This document shows, piece by piece, positions 15,102 to 17,267 of a DNA stretch of 17,267 nucleotides. A program made the translations under genes and the position numbers. The stretch covers positions 1 through 17,267 of the forward strand of contig JAURDG010000005.1 in NCBI GenBank assembly GCA_030828025.1. Reading direction: 5' to 3'. Every line of letters starts with the position of its first letter. The first letter of the stretch is position 1. Source of the stretch: Flavobacteriaceae bacterium. GTDB taxonomy: Bacteria; Bacteroidota; Bacteroidia; Flavobacteriales; Flavobacteriaceae. The notes under the pieces were generated by a model that saw nothing but the letters and a program-made list of their open reading frames with translations, was not told where the DNA came from and did no database searches.

Positions 15102-16892
15102 TTAATATCCAGGGTTTTGTTCCCAATTATTTCCTGCAAGTTCAATCTCAACCTGTGGAATTGGAAAGAGCTCGTGTTTTCCTTCCTGAAAATTCGGGAT
15201 GAAATTTTTGGCTTGCCCTGTTCGGACAAGGTCAAAAAAGCGGTGTCCTTCGCCAACAAGCTCCAGTCTTCGTTCGGCAAAAATGGCTTGATCAAGTGCC
15301 GTACCGGTTAATGAAGTAACTTCAAAATCCGAATTGCCATAAGCCCTTGCCCTAACTTGGTTTAGGTAATCCCGTGCGATAGACGGATTTGGCGTTGTTT
15401 TTTTGTTGTGTGCTTCGGCAGCCATCAACAACACATCCGCATACCTAATGGCACGGTAGTTATTTGGATTTGTAAGGTTTGGATCAGGGATATTGGCATC
15501 TCGTTTTCGCGGTAAATATTTGCGGTTAAAAAAGCCCGTATGCTCATTCCCTTTTCCATAGGTAATGGTAATTCCCAGAGCTGCCCAATCTTCTACCCAT
15601 TTTTCGATATTTAGTATCGCAATATCTCTTCGGGTGTCTGCAGCATTAAACGCATCGTAGGCTTCTTGCGTAGGCACATTAAAGCTATAGCCCGACTCGA
15701 ATCTTGGGCCATAAGGACTACCCACATATTTTCTGATTCCTGAGTACCCAACGGCTATATTTCCTTCGACACAAGCAAAACATTCGAAACTTCCACCTTC
15801 CATATCGGAATATTGCACTTCGAAAACCGACTCTACACTGTTTTCGTATTGGGCAAACAACGCATGTGCACTTGCATCGGAAATTGTTAAGTCAATCGGC
15901 TTGTTTTCCACAGCATCTTGTTTGGTCGCCGCCAGTTTAATTTGGTTGTGATCAACAACTATCGCATAATAGGTGGCACCACTCGTAAGCCCCGCCAAAG
16001 GCGCTGCACTTTCATATTTCACTGCTTTTCCTGTCAATAAAATATGATCTTTTAACTCGATGATGTCCGTATCAAAATCAACATGGTTAGGGTCATCATC
16101 CGTTGGGTTTGGATTGTATTGAAAATCGAATGTAGTATCGTTTTCAAACAAATCCGCATAGTGTTCCACCAAGCTGTAATTGTTGCTGTTGATGACTAAA
16201 TCTAAAGTCGCTGCTGCATCGTCAAATTTGCCTTGATATAAATATATTTTACCCAAAAGAGCTTGGGCGGCTCCTTTTGTAGCTCTTCCAACAAGCAAAT
16301 GGGTTTCTGGCAAAACACTGGCTGCGTAAATTAAGTCCTTCTCCAGCTGAGTATAGATGTCAGCTACAGGAGTGCGTGGTAACGAAAACTGATCGCCATA
16401 TTGAATGCGTTTGTCCACAACCATGGGCACCGCACCAAACCACTTGACGAGTTCAAAGTAATAATACGCACGAAGGAAGTGTGCCTCAGCAACTATGATT
16501 TCTCGACCATCAAAATCGGTTTTATCACGAAACTCAACAATAAAGTTAGCCCGATTTATGCCCGCATACATCCACTTAAAAATATCCCGTAATTGCGCAT
16601 TGTTAGGCGTATGTATCATGTCATCAATCTGCTGATATCCGGGAACGTCGGTAGCACTTTCGCCACCACAAAGCGTATTGTCGGAGGCAATCTCGCCCAA
16701 AATGGCACTTTGATAGGTCATGCCCAAAAGATCATAAGCACCTATTAGCGCATCGTAATAATCAGCTTCTGAATTAAAAAAGGCTTCCGAGTTTTCATCT
16801 TTTGAGTCAACATAGACAAACTCATCACTACATGAAGTCAGCGTTGCCAAAAAAGTAAAAGCAATAATAAAGTTGTGGTTTATTTTCTTCAT
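15102..16892 (-). CDS. SusD/RagB-like nutrient-binding lipoprotein with an inserted module
   Basis: A 596-residue protein. The lipobox LTSC (Cys21) is followed by SDEF, which fits the flavobacterial surface-export tether (S-D-D/E-F). The SusD fold is clear: EAHFLRAYYYFELVKWFGAVP (about 135-155), ATKGAAQALLGKIYLYQGKFDDAAATL (about 204-230), YRAIRYADVLLMAAEA (479-494), the helix ERRLELVGEGHRFFDLVRTG (540-559) and the C-terminal HELFPIPQVEIELAGN. It caps the SusC channel and captures glucan. Typical members have about 500-550 residues; the excess is a block at residues 251-350 that is foreign to the fold. Its start lies 5 nt from the SusC-like stop, so the two are co-translated. Ligand is inferred to be laminarin-type beta-glucan from the enzymes downstream. 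Confidence 0.93.
   Translation of the reverse strand: MKKINHNFIIAFTFLATLTSCSDEFVYVDSKDENSEAFFNSEADYYDALIGAYDLLGMTYQSAILGEIASDNTLCGGESATDVPGYQQIDDMIHTPNNAQLRDIFKWMYAGINRANFIVEFRDKTDFDGREIIVAEAHFLRAYYYFELVKWFGAVPMVVDKRIQYGDQFSLPRTPVADIYTQLEKDLIYAASVLPETHLLVGRATKGAAQALLGKIYLYQGKFDDAAATLDLVINSNNYSLVEHYADLFENDTTFDFQYNPNPTDDDPNHVDFDTDIIELKDHILLTGKAVKYESAAPLAGLTSGATYYAIVVDHNQIKLAATKQDAVENKPIDLTISDASAHALFAQYENSVESVFEVQYSDMEGGSFECFACVEGNIAVGYSGIRKYVGSPYGPRFESGYSFNVPTQEAYDAFNAADTRRDIAILNIEKWVEDWAALGITITYGKGNEHTGFFNRKYLPRKRDANIPDPNLTNPNNYRAIRYADVLLMAAEAHNKKTTPNPSIARDYLNQVRARAYGNSDFEVTSLTGTALDQAIFAERRLELVGEGHRFFDLVRTGQAKNFIPNFQEGKHELFPIPQVEIELAGNNWEQNPGY
15846..16139 (-). other. Inserted beta-rich adhesin-type repeat module within the SusD-like protein
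   Basis: This block encodes residues 252-349. Its core (about 271-346) has the pattern DTDIIELKDHILLTGKAVKY, then PLAGLTSGATYYAIVVD, then NQIKLAATKQDA, then KPIDLTISDASAHALF. The same order of segments (…TGDAVxY…GLTxGTTYYVIVVD…TIKLAAT…A…IDLT…GTHTL) recurs in tandem in giant secreted adhesins and calcium-binding repeat proteins. The hexamer GAAAAC (Glu-Asn) stands at both edges, at 16145-16140 and 15845-15840, exactly 300 nt apart. Removing one unit would give LFENSVESVFEVQ, a normal-looking SusD sequence. Confidence 0.8.
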
Positions 16893-16897
16893 GATTA

Positions 16898-17267
16898 CTA
16901 AAATTTAATATTTAATCCTAAGGAATATGTTCTTGGGTTGGGATAAAACCCTTGGTCAAACCCGCCGCCAATAGGCGCACCTGAAGAGGTAGTAGGATCA
17001 AAACCAAAGTATTTGGTAAACGTAAAGGCATTGTTTACCGACATATAAAATCTCAAGGATTCTACATCCAAGAAATTGTTGTCAAACGAGTACCCAAGCT
17101 GGATGTTTTGTACCCGAACAAATGATCCGTCTTCTACATAAAAGTCAGAAAAACGGGTGTTTGGGTTGGCCGCCGTAGTAACTCTAGGCGTGGTGTTGGA
17201 CGTTCCAGGACCATGCCAACGATTAAGTGTATAGGCAGGTCTGTTGGTCAGCTTTCCGTAACGCTCA
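16898..17267 (-). CDS. SusC/RagA-like TonB-dependent transporter, C-terminal fragment
   Basis: Only the last 122 residues are present; the gene continues beyond the right edge. The minus-strand frame reads ERYGKLTNRPAYTLNRWHGP, then an FVRVQNIQLGYSF segment, then SLRFYMSVNNAFTFTKYFGFDP, and ends YPNPRTYSLGLNIKF before TAG (16900-16898). These are the standard last beta-strands of SusC-like outer-membrane barrels, including the terminal aromatic residue used in barrel assembly. The protein imports glycan fragments across the outer membrane using TonB energy, with the SusD-like lipoprotein encoded 5 nt downstream as its lid. The plug, carboxypeptidase-like domain and any promoter or regulator lie outside the window. 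Confidence 0.95.
   Translation of the reverse strand, partial: ERYGKLTNRPAYTLNRWHGPGTSNTTPRVTTAANPNTRFSDFYVEDGSFVRVQNIQLGYSFDNNFLDVESLRFYMSVNNAFTFTKYFGFDPTTSSGAPIGGGFDQGFYPNPRTYSLGLNIKF

Overview
The window reads as a chromosomal fragment of a Bacteroidota bacterium, most likely a marine flavobacterium. The signs are a SusC/SusD pair, a run of lipoproteins with Bacteroidota-style lipoboxes, AT-rich intergenic DNA with TAnnTTTG-type -7 boxes, no clear Shine-Dalgarno sequences, and a glycan-degrading gene set typical of laminarin users. I see no RNA genes, insertion sequences or CRISPR arrays, and no gene-free stretch over 300 bases.

Left flank (1-2314), housekeeping or unassigned: the 3' end of a histone deacetylase/acetoin-utilisation family gene (+); a minus-strand pair of a CBS-domain protein followed by a short tail-less single-stranded DNA-binding protein; a divergent atypical SDR oxidoreductase (+); and a small minus-strand lipoprotein overlapping its 3' end.

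Right part (2351-17267): a co-directional minus-strand polysaccharide utilisation locus for beta-1,3-glucan with beta-1,6 branches (laminarin-like). In transcription order it encodes a SusC-like transporter (C-terminal end only), a SusD-like protein, a PKD-domain glycan-binding lipoprotein, a second PKD-like lipoprotein interrupted by an in-frame TGA, a 1174-residue GH149-type beta-1,3-glucan phosphorylase, a GH17 lipoprotein, a GH30 lipoprotein, a GPH-family sugar symporter, a second GH17 without signal peptide, and a GH3 lipoprotein. Most gaps are 1-57 nt; the largest, 97 nt, lies before the phosphorylase.

Inferred working model: surface lipoproteins (acidic residues after the lipid cysteine) and SusCD capture and import the glucan. 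GH30 removes beta-1,6-linked glucose, the GH17 lipoprotein cuts the beta-1,3 backbone and GH3 releases glucose in the periplasm. The symporter moves glucose or oligosaccharides inward, where the signal-less GH17 and the phosphorylase turn oligosaccharides into glucose 1-phosphate. No regulator is present in the window.

Most unusual points: a 300-nt insertion in SusD that resembles a repeat module of giant adhesins; a paired EF-hand insertion in the GH3 enzyme; the in-frame stop in the SusE-position gene; and the cytosolic GH17 next to a phosphorylase.
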